Source: Robiginitalea marina
GTDB lineage: Bacteria; Bacteroidota; Bacteroidia; Flavobacteriales; Flavobacteriaceae
Assembly: GCF_024006985.1 (NCBI RefSeq)
Contig: NZ_JAMXIB010000005.1
Span: 1 to 64,000, forward strand
Direction: 5' to 3'
DNA: 64,000 bases
The stretch's first letter is position 1, and each line of letters opens with the position of its first letter. This document shows, piece after piece, positions 35,403 to 43,852 of the stretch. The position numbers and the translations under genes were made by a program. The notes below the pieces were generated by a model, which saw nothing but the letters and a program-made list of their open reading frames with translations, was not told the DNA's origin and made no database searches.

Positions 35403-38013
35403 TGGTTTGAAGGCATTCTTACCGCTGAGTACCCTGCTTCCGATCCTGGCTTTATTCCTTGGCTTTCAAATCTCCGCTCAGGATTTTTCCTACGAGAACG
35501 GCAAGGTGTATATTCTGGCAGGCCTGGAGGTTACCGGCCTTCAGAGCTACAATGAGCAGACCGTCAAAACCTACACGGGCCTGAGGGAGGGCCAGCCCAT
35601 CACTATCCCCGGCGACCAGATCAGCCAGGTGATCAACAAGCTCTGGAGCCTTGAATTGTTTACCGACGTGGAATTCTACGTCACCCGGATCGAGGGGGAC
35701 GATATTTACCTTGAACTCCACATCGAGGAGCGCCCCACGCTTTCCAAAGTTACCTTTTACGGGGTGAAAAAGCGGAAGGTCGACGACCTGATCAACGACA
35801 CCGACCTGAAAAAAGGCAAAAAAATCACCCAGAGCCTCATTTCAAACACCAAGAATTACCTGGAGAACAAATACAGGAAGCAGGGCTTCCTCAATACCAG
35901 GGTGACCATTGCCACCAGTGTGGATACCTCCCAAACCAATGCCCGGAACATGGTGGTGAACGTTAACAAAGGCGACCGGGTGAAAGTGAAGAATATCGAT
36001 TTTGAAGGAAACGAGAAAATTTCTTCCTCCAGGCTCCGGGGCGCCATGAAAAATACCCGGGAAAAGAGGTTTGGCAGGTTCTGGAAAAAATCGAAGTACA
36101 TCGAAGCCGATTACCAGGAGGACCTGAAGTCGCTGATGGACACCTATGCCGAGAACGGGTATCGCGATGCGCGTATTTTGCTCGACACCATCCGGAAGCT
36201 GAACGACCGGAACATCGACATACAGATCAAGGTCGAGGAAGGGAACAAATACTACTTCGGGGAGATCGATTTTGTCGGGAATTCCGTCTACACAGACCGC
36301 CAGCTCTCCCAGGTGCTCGGCATCAAGGAAGGCGAAACCTATAATGGGGTGCTGCTGCGCAAACGGATTGCAGACGATACCAAGCCCGACGGGGAAGACC
36401 TTACCAACCTCTACCAGAACAACGGCTACCTCTTTTCGCGGATCAACCCGGTGGAGGTATCGGCCGAAAACGATACCATCGATTTCGAAATCCGGATTAT
36501 CGAAGGCAAGGAGACCTTCCTGAACAAAGTCAACGTGTACGGAAACGACAAGACCAACGATCATGTGATATTCCGTGAAATTCGCACCCGGCCCGGTCAG
36601 AAGTACAGCAAGGACGACATCATCCGCTCGGTCAGGGAACTGGGGCAACTGGGCTTTTTTGACCCTGAGGCCATTAAGCCTGAAATCGAGAACCCCGACC
36701 CGAACGAGGGCACCGTTGACCTCCGGTTTGACCTGGTGGAATCCGGGGCCAGCCAGATCGAGCTGCAGGGGGGCTACGGCGGGGGAGGCTTCATAGGCAC
36801 CCTTGGCCTCTCTTTCAACAACTTTTCCATACAGAACCTCTTCAACGGGGAAGCCTATAAACCCGTGCCCATGGGGGACGGGCAAACCTTTGCGCTCCGC
36901 CTTCAGGCCAGCCGGACCTTCCGGGTCTACAGCCTGAACTTTTCGGAACCCTGGCTTGGGGGACGCAAACCGGTGCGGTTTAACCTGTCCCTTTCCCGGA
37001 CCCAGCAATTCCTGGCCTCATTTGACCGCAATGGTCGGGTACAGGTCGACAAGAACCAGCAGTTTTCGGTTTCCGGCATCTCTGCGGGCCTTGCCAAGCG
37101 GGTGCAGTGGCCCGATGATTATTTCACCATATCGCACGCCCTGAGCTACCAGCTCTACGATTTCCGGAACTACCGCACCGGGCTTTTCAACTTTGGGAAT
37201 GGCAAGTCGAATGCCCTGGCCTATACTTTGGGGATCTCCCGGAGTTCGGCGGGCCCCGGGTTCATATTTCCCCTCACCGGTAGCGTCTTTGAGGTAACCG
37301 CAAAGTTCACCCCCCCGTATTCCCTGTTCAGCAATAAGGACTTTGCCTCCCTGAAGCAGCGCAGCGAGGAACTGAGCAGCATCCAGCTGGAGCGCCCGCT
37401 CACCGATGCGGAGCGCAACGAGCTGGAGGCGGTGGACCAGGAGCGTTTCCGCTGGCTGGAATACTACAAGATCAAATTCAAAGGCGACTGGTATACCCGC
37501 CTGGTCGATAAGTTGGTGCTGCGCACCAACGTGGAATTCGGGTTTTTGGGTTCCTACAACAGCGATGTGGGCAAGGTGCCCTTCGAGCGCTTCTTCCTGG
37601 GGGGCGACGGGCTGGGCCGGAACTTTACCCTCGACGGTCGGGAGGTAATCCAGCTCCGCGGGTATGAGAACAACTCCCTTACCCCCGTGGACCCTATTAC
37701 CCAGCAACAGGAAGGGGGCACGGTCTACAACAAGTATTCCCTCGAGCTTCGGTACCCGCTGACCCTGAAGCCATCTGCCTCCATTTATGCCCTGACCTTT
37801 CTTGAGGCCGGGAATTCCTTCAACAATTTTAGGGAGTTTGAACCGTTTCAATTAAGGAGATCAGCAGGGGTTGGGTTGCGCATTTTCATGCCTGCCTTCG
37901 GGCTGCTCGGGATTGACTTTGGTTATGGCTTTGATGAGGACCTCAGGCCTTCTTCGGTAGGTACGGGGCCCAGCGGGTGGCAAACCCACTTTATCATCGG
38001 GCAACAATTCTGA
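35374..38013 (+). CDS. bamA: Outer-membrane assembly factor BamA
   Basis: An 879-residue Omp85 protein. Five POTRA domains fill about residues 35-450 and the 16-strand barrel the rest. The barrel part opens with a GYGGGGFIGTLGLSFNNFS strand, and the loop-6 motif is VRGY-like (QLRGYENNS). The end is aromatic (HFIIGQQF). No ATG exists in the upstream part of the frame. The TTG at 35374, inside uppS, gives MEKRANNLTSGLKAFLPLS and a full signal peptide, so it is chosen. BamA folds and inserts outer-membrane proteins; two periplasmic chaperone genes follow. Confidence 0.93.
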   Translation: MEKRANNLTSGLKAFLPLSTLLPILALFLGFQISAQDFSYENGKVYILAGLEVTGLQSYNEQTVKTYTGLREGQPITIPGDQISQVINKLWSLELFTDVEFYVTRIEGDDIYLELHIEERPTLSKVTFYGVKKRKVDDLINDTDLKKGKKITQSLISNTKNYLENKYRKQGFLNTRVTIATSVDTSQTNARNMVVNVNKGDRVKVKNIDFEGNEKISSSRLRGAMKNTREKRFGRFWKKSKYIEADYQEDLKSLMDTYAENGYRDARILLDTIRKLNDRNIDIQIKVEEGNKYYFGEIDFVGNSVYTDRQLSQVLGIKEGETYNGVLLRKRIADDTKPDGEDLTNLYQNNGYLFSRINPVEVSAENDTIDFEIRIIEGKETFLNKVNVYGNDKTNDHVIFREIRTRPGQKYSKDDIIRSVRELGQLGFFDPEAIKPEIENPDPNEGTVDLRFDLVESGASQIELQGGYGGGGFIGTLGLSFNNFSIQNLFNGEAYKPVPMGDGQTFALRLQASRTFRVYSLNFSEPWLGGRKPVRFNLSLSRTQQFLASFDRNGRVQVDKNQQFSVSGISAGLAKRVQWPDDYFTISHALSYQLYDFRNYRTGLFNFGNGKSNALAYTLGISRSSAGPGFIFPLTGSVFEVTAKFTPPYSLFSNKDFASLKQRSEELSSIQLERPLTDAERNELEAVDQERFRWLEYYKIKFKGDWYTRLVDKLVLRTNVEFGFLGSYNSDVGKVPFERFFLGGDGLGRNFTLDGREVIQLRGYENNSLTPVDPITQQQEGGTVYNKYSLELRYPLTLKPSASIYALTFLEAGNSFNNFREFEPFQLRRSAGVGLRIFMPAFGLLGIDFGYGFDEDLRPSSVGTGPSGWQTHFIIGQQF

Positions 38014-38112
38014 CCGTGGCGCGTTTTCTTTCCAGGCTGAACTATTAAGTGGTTCATTTTAAAAGAAATACTTATTTTGGCACGATATTTTCTCTTATCT
38101 GGAAAGGCTGTG

Positions 38113-38937
38113 ATGAACAAGAAGTGGAACCTGCTGCTTTGTGCCTGCCTCGCGGTGGGCATGGGATACGCCCAAAGGGGCGTGCGGATCGGGTATGTGG
38201 ATATGGAATACATCCTGGAAAACGTGGAGGAGTATCGCGAGGCCACTGAGCAACTCGACAACAAGGTGGTGCAGTGGAAAATGGAGATGGAGGAGCGCCA
38301 GCGCCGCATCGACCAGATGAAACAGGACCTCGATGCCGAGCGCGTGCTGCTGACCGATCAGCTTATTGCCGAGCGGGAAGAAGAAATTGCCATCCTGGAA
38401 AAAGAGCTGCTCGATTACCAGCAGAACCGCTTTGGGCCCAGGGGCGACCTGGTGCTTCAGAAGCAACGGCTTATACAGCCTATCCAGGACCAGGTTTTTA
38501 ATGAAGTGCAGAAAATAGGGGCCAACAAAAAGTACGATTTTATTTTCGATAAATCGGCGGATGTCGTAATGTTGTACTCCGAAAAAAGACACGATATCAG
38601 TGACTTGATCCTCCGCGGGATTGCGCGTACCCGACGGGTGAGCAGCCCGCCCAAATCCCCGACAAGTCAGTTGGATGCCTTCGAGGGGGAAGAGGAAGGG
38701 GAAGAGGTGATTTCTGAGGCCCTGCTTGAACGGCAACAGAAGGCGCAGCAGGCTGAAGAGGCACGCGCCAAAACCGCAGAAGAAAAGCGGGAAGAGGCCC
38801 TGAAGCTCAGGGAAGAGCGGCGCAAGGCTTATGAAGCCCGTCGCCAGAAGCTGCTCGAGGAACGGGAAGCGCGGAATAAGGCCAGGGAGGACGCCCGGAA
38901 GAAAGAAACGGAAACGAAAAAGGATACGATTAACTAA
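38113..38937 (+). CDS. OmpH/Skp-family chaperone with long charged tail
   Basis: A 274-residue protein with signal peptide MNKKWNLLLCACLAVGMGYA. An OmpH domain at about 25-165 (RIGYVDMEYILENVEEY) carries a long coiled-coil hairpin. Unlike Skp, it continues with an acidic linker (EGEEEGEEV) and about 70 residues of Arg/Lys/Glu-rich helix. Skp holds unfolded outer-membrane proteins for BamA. The extra tail is unusual and unexplained. The start at 38113 rather than 38077 gives the signal peptide. It is followed 46 bp later by a second OmpH gene. Confidence 0.88.
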   Translation: MNKKWNLLLCACLAVGMGYAQRGVRIGYVDMEYILENVEEYREATEQLDNKVVQWKMEMEERQRRIDQMKQDLDAERVLLTDQLIAEREEEIAILEKELLDYQQNRFGPRGDLVLQKQRLIQPIQDQVFNEVQKIGANKKYDFIFDKSADVVMLYSEKRHDISDLILRGIARTRRVSSPPKSPTSQLDAFEGEEEGEEVISEALLERQQKAQQAEEARAKTAEEKREEALKLREERRKAYEARRQKLLEEREARNKAREDARKKETETKKDTIN

Positions 38938-38983
38938 CTCTAGAATTCATTAAATAATAACTTCAATTAGCAAATTTCTGATC

Positions 38984-39493
38984 ATGAAACAACTGAAAAA
39001 GGTAGCTGTAGCAATACTATTGTTTGTCGCTGCTACGAGCTATGTCCAGGCCCAGAGCAAGGTAGCTCACATCGATGTGTCGGAGCTCCTTTCGCAAATG
39101 CCCGAAATGAACGCGGCCCAGGCGGAACTGAAGAAGCTTGAGGAAACCTACCGGGCCGATATCCAGGGTTCTGTGGAAGCGTACCGCAACAAACTCACCC
39201 AGTATAACAACGAGGCGAATTCCATGTCGCAGGAAGAGAACCAGAAGCGCGCCCTGGAATTGCAGGGGTTCGAGCGGAATATCGGGGAGGCCCAGCAGGC
39301 TGCCCAGCAGGAGCTGGCCCAGAAACAGGCTGAGCTCTTTGAGCCGATTTCCAAGAAAGCCAAAGATGCCATCGAAAAGGTGGCTGCCGCCCAGGGATAC
39401 GATTATGTGATGGATGCCAGCCCCGGATCAGGGGTGATCGTTGCCAAGGGCAAGGATTTGCTGCCGGATGTGAAAAAGGAACTCGGTTTCTAA
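38984..39493 (+). CDS. OmpH/Skp-family periplasmic chaperone
   Basis: A 169-residue protein of standard Skp length. The signal peptide is MKQLKKVAVAILLFVAATSYVQA, then KVAHIDVSELLSQMPEMNAAQAELKKLEETY, a long coiled coil, and a C-terminal strand pair (YDYVMDASPGSGVIVAKGKDL). It likely forms a trimeric jellyfish-shaped cage for unfolded outer-membrane proteins. It is the last gene of the bamA block, with a terminator at 39516-39547. Confidence 0.93.
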   Translation: MKQLKKVAVAILLFVAATSYVQAQSKVAHIDVSELLSQMPEMNAAQAELKKLEETYRADIQGSVEAYRNKLTQYNNEANSMSQEENQKRALELQGFERNIGEAQQAAQQELAQKQAELFEPISKKAKDAIEKVAAAQGYDYVMDASPGSGVIVAKGKDLLPDVKKELGF

Positions 39494-39515
39494 GTCCTGA
39501 ATCCATAAAAAAGAA

Positions 39516-39547
39516 AAACCGCCCCAGGCCATCCGGGCGGTTTTTTT
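39516..39547 (+). terminator. Terminator after the second ompH gene
   Basis: AAACCGCCC-N10-GGGCGGTTT followed by T residues, 22 bp after the stop. Confidence 0.9.
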
Positions 39548-39575
39548 AATTTAGGCCTGCACCCAGCCCACCTTT

Positions 39576-40364
39576 ATGAAAGACGCCCCTATTGGTTTTT
39601 TCGACTCCGGCCTCGGAGGGCTTACCGTCCGGGAGGAGGTCATGCGCTTGTTGCCGGGGGAACACACCTGCTACTTCGCCGACAGCGCCAATGCCCCCTA
39701 TGGGGAGAAGGCACCCCTGGAGATCCTGGAGCTCAGCCGGCGCAACACCCGCTGGTTGCTGGGGATGGGGTGCAAGATGGTGGTGGTGGCCTGCAATACG
39801 GCAACCACCAACGCCATAGCGCAGCTTCGGGAGGAGTTCCCCGTCCCTTTTATTGGCATTGAGCCGGCCATAAAACCGGCAGCCCTGCAATCGGAAACTG
39901 GCAGGGTGGGGGTGCTGGCTACCCGGGGAACCCTGAGCAGCAGCCTTTTTGCCAGTACAACCCGCAACTTCGCCTCGGGGATCACGGTGATGGAGCAGGA
40001 GGGGTACGGGCTGGTGCGCCTTATTGAATCCGGGAAACTCGATGCCCCCGAAACCCGGGACCATCTGGAGCAGCTCCTCCAACCCATGATCAGGGCGGGC
40101 ATAGACCACCTGGTCCTGGGGTGTACCCATTACCCCCTGCTCATCCCCCACCTGAGGGAAATCCTGCCCGTGGGGGTCAGGATTGTGGATCCCGGCCCGG
40201 CTGTGGCCCGGCAAACCCGGGCCGTACTGGAACAGCACGGTCTTCTGCGCCTGGCCGACGGCCCGGCCCGCCATGCCGTCTATACCTCTGGCAACCTGGC
40301 CGTAGCCAACCAAATGTTGTCCAGGCTGGGGCACCCTCCCCGGGCACTGCCGGTGCAGGGTTAA
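39576..40364 (+). CDS. murI: Glutamate racemase
   Basis: A 262-residue enzyme that makes D-Glu for peptidoglycan. The motifs are IGFFDSGLGGLTV (Asp and Ser), YFADSANAPYGEK, VVACNTATTNAI with the first catalytic Cys (about residue 73), and LVLGCTHYPLLIPHL with the second Cys. The order bamA-ompH-ompH-murI is common in the family. Its stop overlaps the convergent folA stop by 4 bases (TTAA). Confidence 0.96.
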   Translation: MKDAPIGFFDSGLGGLTVREEVMRLLPGEHTCYFADSANAPYGEKAPLEILELSRRNTRWLLGMGCKMVVVACNTATTNAIAQLREEFPVPFIGIEPAIKPAALQSETGRVGVLATRGTLSSSLFASTTRNFASGITVMEQEGYGLVRLIESGKLDAPETRDHLEQLLQPMIRAGIDHLVLGCTHYPLLIPHLREILPVGVRIVDPGPAVARQTRAVLEQHGLLRLADGPARHAVYTSGNLAVANQMLSRLGHPPRALPVQG

Positions 40365-40858
40365 GGTCGGGGCCGGAAATGCTGTTTGGTAAAGGCAACC
40401 TCGTGGCGCGCGTCTCGGGGGTGGTATTCCGATTGCACCAGTTCCCATGCTTTGGGGTCCAGTTCCGGAAAGAAGGTGTCGGCTTCAAAATTGCCATGCA
40501 CCCGCGTCAGGATGATCTGCGTGGCATGGGGGAGGGCCTGCCGGTAGATTTCCCCCCCTCCGATGACAAAGGCTTTTTCCCGGGAGGCTACAGCCTGTAG
40601 TGCCGCCTCAAGGGAATGCACCACCGTGCACCCCGGATGGCCTGCCGCGTAGTCGCGATCGCGGGTCACGATGAGGTGCCAGCGGTTGGGAAGGGGTTTG
40701 GGAAAGGTTTCGAAGGTTTTCCGCCCCATGATGATGGGATGGCCCGAAGTGGCCTTCTTGAAATGGGCAAAATCGTCGGGGAGGTGCCATGGGAGGTCCC
40801 CATCCCGCCCCAGTTCATTCGCCTCGCCGGCAGCGGCTATCAGTATGATTTCGTTCAT
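40361..40858 (-). CDS. folA: Dihydrofolate reductase
   Basis: A 165-residue enzyme reducing dihydrofolate with NADPH. IILIAAAGEANELGRDGDLPWHLPDDFAHFKKAT holds the substrate Asp and the WHLPDD loop, HPIIMGRKTFETF the cofactor site, and VIGGGEIYRQALP the diphosphate-binding GG. Its ATG overlaps the stop of the upstream 2TM gene by 4 bases (ATGA). thyA lies 2 kb away on the same strand, with two plus-strand genes between. Confidence 0.95.
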   Translation of the reverse strand: MNEIILIAAAGEANELGRDGDLPWHLPDDFAHFKKATSGHPIIMGRKTFETFPKPLPNRWHLIVTRDRDYAAGHPGCTVVHSLEAALQAVASREKAFVIGGGEIYRQALPHATQIILTRVHGNFEADTFFPELDPKAWELVQSEYHPRDARHEVAFTKQHFRPRP

Positions 40859-41259
40859 TCTTTGGTCGGCTCGTTCTTTTGTGGTTCAGGGGGTTGGGGC
40901 AGGGGGTGGTCACGGGCTATTTCGGCTTCGAGTTTCCGAATCTTTTCCTGTTGCTTCTTCAGGAGTTTCTCCCGCTGCGCCCGCTCCCATTTTTTTCCCA
41001 TAAAGGGGTCGATGAGGTAGACCTGGGCCAGGTGGACGACAAAGAAAAACCCCCAGGCGGTAATAGCCCAGAGATACCAGTCATGGGTGGCCCCGACTTT
41101 CAGGATCTTGTTGATCACCAACAGGAAAAGACCCCCGATCAGAAACACCACAAAATGGCGGTACAAACGCTTTTTCTGCCTGATCCTCAGCTGGGCATAT
41201 TCCAGCAGCTCGTGCTGTTCGGGATTTAGTACCGGGTCTTTTTTTTGACGGAAGCGCAT
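40855..41259 (-). CDS. 2TM-domain protein
   Basis: A 134-residue protein. A charged N-terminus is followed by the two helices of the 2TM domain (about residues 34-54 and 62-84: FVVFLIGGLFLLVINKIL, WAITAWGFFFVVHLAQVY) and FMGKKWERAQREKLLKKQQEKIRKLE. The latter is the family's basic helix, here leading to a Pro-rich tail. The family is often linked to histidine kinases or ligases; here it is a stand-alone domain coupled to folA. A -7 box (minus strand, 41279-41286) lies 19 bp upstream. The start at 41259 is preferred over 41310, which lies beyond the promoter. Confidence 0.85.
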   Translation of the reverse strand: MRFRQKKDPVLNPEQHELLEYAQLRIRQKKRLYRHFVVFLIGGLFLLVINKILKVGATHDWYLWAITAWGFFFVVHLAQVYLIDPFMGKKWERAQREKLLKKQQEKIRKLEAEIARDHPLPQPPEPQKNEPTKE

Positions 41260-41268
41260 GCGTTTATG

Positions 41269-41286
41269 TATCTTTAAACAAAGATA
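41269..41286. promoter_or_regulatory. Divergent promoter palindrome
   Basis: TATCTTT-AAAC-AAAGATA. On the minus strand it ends as TATCTTTG, an exact -7 box for the 2TM-folA pair. On the plus strand TATCTTTA is one base off for the aminotransferase gene. The two boxes face each other across a 4-base centre. Confidence 0.45.
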
Positions 41287-41309
41287 ACAGAATTCAAGCG
41301 TACCCCGCA

Positions 41310-42404
41310 ATGGACGATTTTTCCCGCTTCCGCTCCGGTTTCCCAGCCCTGAGGCAATACACCTACCTCAACACCGCAGCCTGGGGCCTGATGCACGAAG
41401 ACCTGCAGGAATGGCGGCAGGACCACGACCTCGAATTCCTCATCGGGGGCAGCGTGATGAAGATGGCGGCACTGCCCCTGCTGGAGCACACCAGGGAACG
41501 CCTGGGGCGATTTTTCGGGTGTGACCCGGGACGGATAGCCCTGAGCCCGAATTTTTCACTGGGGCTGAACCTGCTCCTGGAAGGCCTCGACAGCAGCAGC
41601 CGGGTCCTGTTGCTTGAAGGGGACTATCCTTCGCTAAACTGGCCCTTTGAAAGCCGGGGCTTCCCCATCTCCAGGATACCCCTGGCCGCCGACCTGGAAG
41701 CCCGGATCGAAACGGCCCTTGAGGCGGGCCCGGTGGAGGTGCTGGCGCTGAGCCTGGTGCAGTGGCTTAACGGCATCCTGGTGCGCCCTGAATTTCTCAG
41801 GGGGTTGAAGGAAAAGTACCCGGAGCTCCTGATCATTGCCGATGCCACCCAGTATGCCGGGGCATTTGCACTGGATTTTGAAGCCTCGGGCATCGATGTG
41901 CTTGGCGCCAGCGGGTACAAATGGCTGCTGGGCGGCAATGGAAACGGGTTTTTCCTGTTCAGCCCGCGGGCCGAAGAGCGCATTGTTGTGCGCTCCCATG
42001 GCTTTAATGCGGCAGGGGCCGACCCGGACCGCAAAGAGGGCATCCCTTTTGCCCGAAGGCTTGAACCCGGACACCTCGACACCCTTTGCTTCGGAAGCCT
42101 CGGTTTTGCCCTGGAGCAGTTGGAAAGACTCGGGATGGACCGGGTAGACCGCTATAACCGCGACCTGTCGGCCCGGGTAAAGCAGGCCCTGGCCTCCCTT
42201 TCCCTTCTCGATGCGCAGGTGCTCGGGCGCCAGGACCACAGTACCATTTTCAACATCCCGGAACCCGGGGGGCGGTACCGCTACCTGAAGGAACACGGGG
42301 TGGTCTGTGCCCCCCGCGGGGGCGGGATCCGGGTGAGCTTCCACTGTTATAATTCTGAAAATGACCTCGATAAACTGGTGGAACTGATCAAAAAAGCCCC
42401 CTGA
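41310..42404 (+). CDS. Class V aminotransferase family PLP enzyme
   Basis: A 364-residue fold-type I PLP enzyme related to cysteine desulfurase and isopenicillin N epimerase-like proteins. TYLNTAAWGLMHE opens the fold, ISPNFS-like ALSPNFSLGLNLLL binds cofactor phosphate, IIADATQYAGAFALDF holds the PLP-binding Asp, and GASGYKWLLGGNGNGFFLF holds the Schiff-base Lys. No catalytic Cys loop like that of IscS is evident, so a desulfurase role is less likely. The substrate is unknown. Expressed from the divergent gap shared with the 2TM gene. Confidence 0.85.
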   Translation: MDDFSRFRSGFPALRQYTYLNTAAWGLMHEDLQEWRQDHDLEFLIGGSVMKMAALPLLEHTRERLGRFFGCDPGRIALSPNFSLGLNLLLEGLDSSSRVLLLEGDYPSLNWPFESRGFPISRIPLAADLEARIETALEAGPVEVLALSLVQWLNGILVRPEFLRGLKEKYPELLIIADATQYAGAFALDFEASGIDVLGASGYKWLLGGNGNGFFLFSPRAEERIVVRSHGFNAAGADPDRKEGIPFARRLEPGHLDTLCFGSLGFALEQLERLGMDRVDRYNRDLSARVKQALASLSLLDAQVLGRQDHSTIFNIPEPGGRYRYLKEHGVVCAPRGGGIRVSFHCYNSENDLDKLVELIKKAP

Positions 42405-42555
42405 ACTTGCGGGTCCTTTAATTTGGCAGGTGGCTTTTTAGAAAGTTGAACAGATTGTAAAATCAATTTTACGAAATTCATAAATCTGTTTTAACTAATT
42501 GTCTTTTAACCCTTTTATGCGTTGCTTTGTCGTGAAATTTGAAACAACTCAAATC

Positions 42556-42852
42556 ATGGCAATAAAGAAACAATACCTGAAAACCAAGCCTGTGTGCAAG
42601 GTAACCTTTACGGTTCCTGCAGAGGATGCAAAGAAAGTGGCAGTTGTAGGGGATTTCAATAACTGGAACCCCAAAGGCAGCATGCTGAAGAAACTTAAGA
42701 ACGGTACCTTCAAAGGCACCTTCGACCTGCCCAGCGAGCAGAGTTTTGAATTCCGTTACCTGGTCGACGGCGAATACGTCAATGAAGACGCTGCAGACCG
42801 GTACCAGTGGAATGACTTTGCCGGTGCGGAAAACGCCGTTCTGGAACTCTGA
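42556..42852 (+). CDS. CBM48/isoamylase early-set domain protein
   Basis: A 98-residue stand-alone glycogen-binding-type (CBM48, E-set) domain. VCKVTFTVPAEDAKKVAVVGDFNNWNPKG carries the family's DFNxW motif, and FEFRYLVDGEYVNEDAADRYQWNDFAGAENAVLEL follows the usual F-x-Y-x-V-D-G pattern. No catalytic domain is attached. Such proteins are common in Flavobacteriia; the ligand may be a glucan. The start at 42556 matches homologues; the longer frame from 42499 adds an unlikely leader. A terminator follows. Confidence 0.88.
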   Translation: MAIKKQYLKTKPVCKVTFTVPAEDAKKVAVVGDFNNWNPKGSMLKKLKNGTFKGTFDLPSEQSFEFRYLVDGEYVNEDAADRYQWNDFAGAENAVLEL

Positions 42853-42877
42853 ACTTACCCCTATTGCAAAGCAAGAA

Positions 42878-42908
42878 GGGCCCTGCCATCCGGCAGGGCC
42901 CTTTTTTT
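42878..42908 (+). terminator. Terminator after the CBM48 gene
   Basis: GGGCCCTGCC-atcc-GGCAGGGCCC followed by T residues. It lies between the convergent CBM48 and thyA genes, and with A residues on the other side it may serve both. Confidence 0.9.
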
Positions 42909-42931
42909 GTCGGCATGCACCACGAGGGACC

Positions 42932-43756
42932 TTAAACAGCCACCTTCCCCTTGATGTGGGGGTGGGGGTCGTAATTTTCCAGGGTAAAGTCTTCAAAGCG
43001 AAAGGCGAACAGGTCGGTGACCCCGGGGTTCAGCGTCATGGTTGGCAATGGCCTGGGTTCCCGGCTGAGCTGCAGGTGGATTTGTTCCAAATGGTTGTTG
43101 TAGATGTGGGCATCGCCGAAGGTATGGATGAATTCCCCGGGCTGCAGGCCGCTGACCTGTGCCACCATCAGGGTCAGCAGGGCGTAGGAGGCAATGTTGA
43201 AGGGCACCCCCAGGAATATGTCGGCGCTACGCTGGTATAGCTGGCAAGAGAGCTTCCCGTCAGCCGCGTAGAACTGGAAAAAGGCATGGCAGGGGGGAAG
43301 GGCCGCCTTGCCTTCCGAGACGTTCGCTGCGAAAGATTTTGAAGTGTCCGGGAGGACCGACGGGTTCCACGCAGCCACCAGCATCCGCCGGCTGTCGGGG
43401 TTGGTTTTCAGGGTATGCAGGAGTTCCCTGATCTGGTCGATCCCCTCGCTGTTCCAGTTGCGCCACTGGTGTCCGTAGACCGGGCCCAGGTCGCCCTGCG
43501 CATCGGCCCATTCATTCCAGATGCGCACCCCGTTCTCCTGCAGGTACCCGATGTTGGTATCGCCTTTCAGAAACCACAGCAATTCGTGGATTACCGATTT
43601 TACGTGGATCTTCTTGGTAGTCACCAGGGGGAAGCCCTCTGAGAGGTTGAAGCGCATCTGATAGCCGAAAACACTGAGGGTGCCCGTTCCGGTGCGGTCC
43701 GATTTCAGGGTCCCGTGCTGCAGCACATGCTTTAAAAGGTCGTGGTATTGTTTCAT
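42932..43756 (-). CDS. thyA: Thymidylate synthase
   Basis: A 274-residue enzyme that methylates dUMP with methylene-tetrahydrofolate. Residues 1-60 carry [19 protein letters not shown]. The catalytic Cys is in [12 protein letters not shown], followed by [22 protein letters not shown] and the final [15 protein letters not shown]. Its product dihydrofolate is the FolA substrate; folA lies 2 kb downstream on the same strand. It follows adenosine deaminase by 96 bp. Confidence 0.97.
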   Translation of the reverse strand: MKQYHDLLKHVLQHGTLKSDRTGTGTLSVFGYQMRFNLSEGFPLVTTKKIHVKSVIHELLWFLKGDTNIGYLQENGVRIWNEWADAQGDLGPVYGHQWRNWNSEGIDQIRELLHTLKTNPDSRRMLVAAWNPSVLPDTSKSFAANVSEGKAALPPCHAFFQFYAADGKLSCQLYQRSADIFLGVPFNIASYALLTLMVAQVSGLQPGEFIHTFGDAHIYNNHLEQIHLQLSREPRPLPTMTLNPGVTDLFAFRFEDFTLENYDPHPHIKGKVAV

Positions 43757-43852
43757 GGCGGGCTGTTTTTCCCTGGGTTTGAAAAGTCCATAAAATTACG
43801 GATTCAGTCCCGGATCCGGGAACGGGGCGCCCTGCTTTTATCCACAGCCTTA

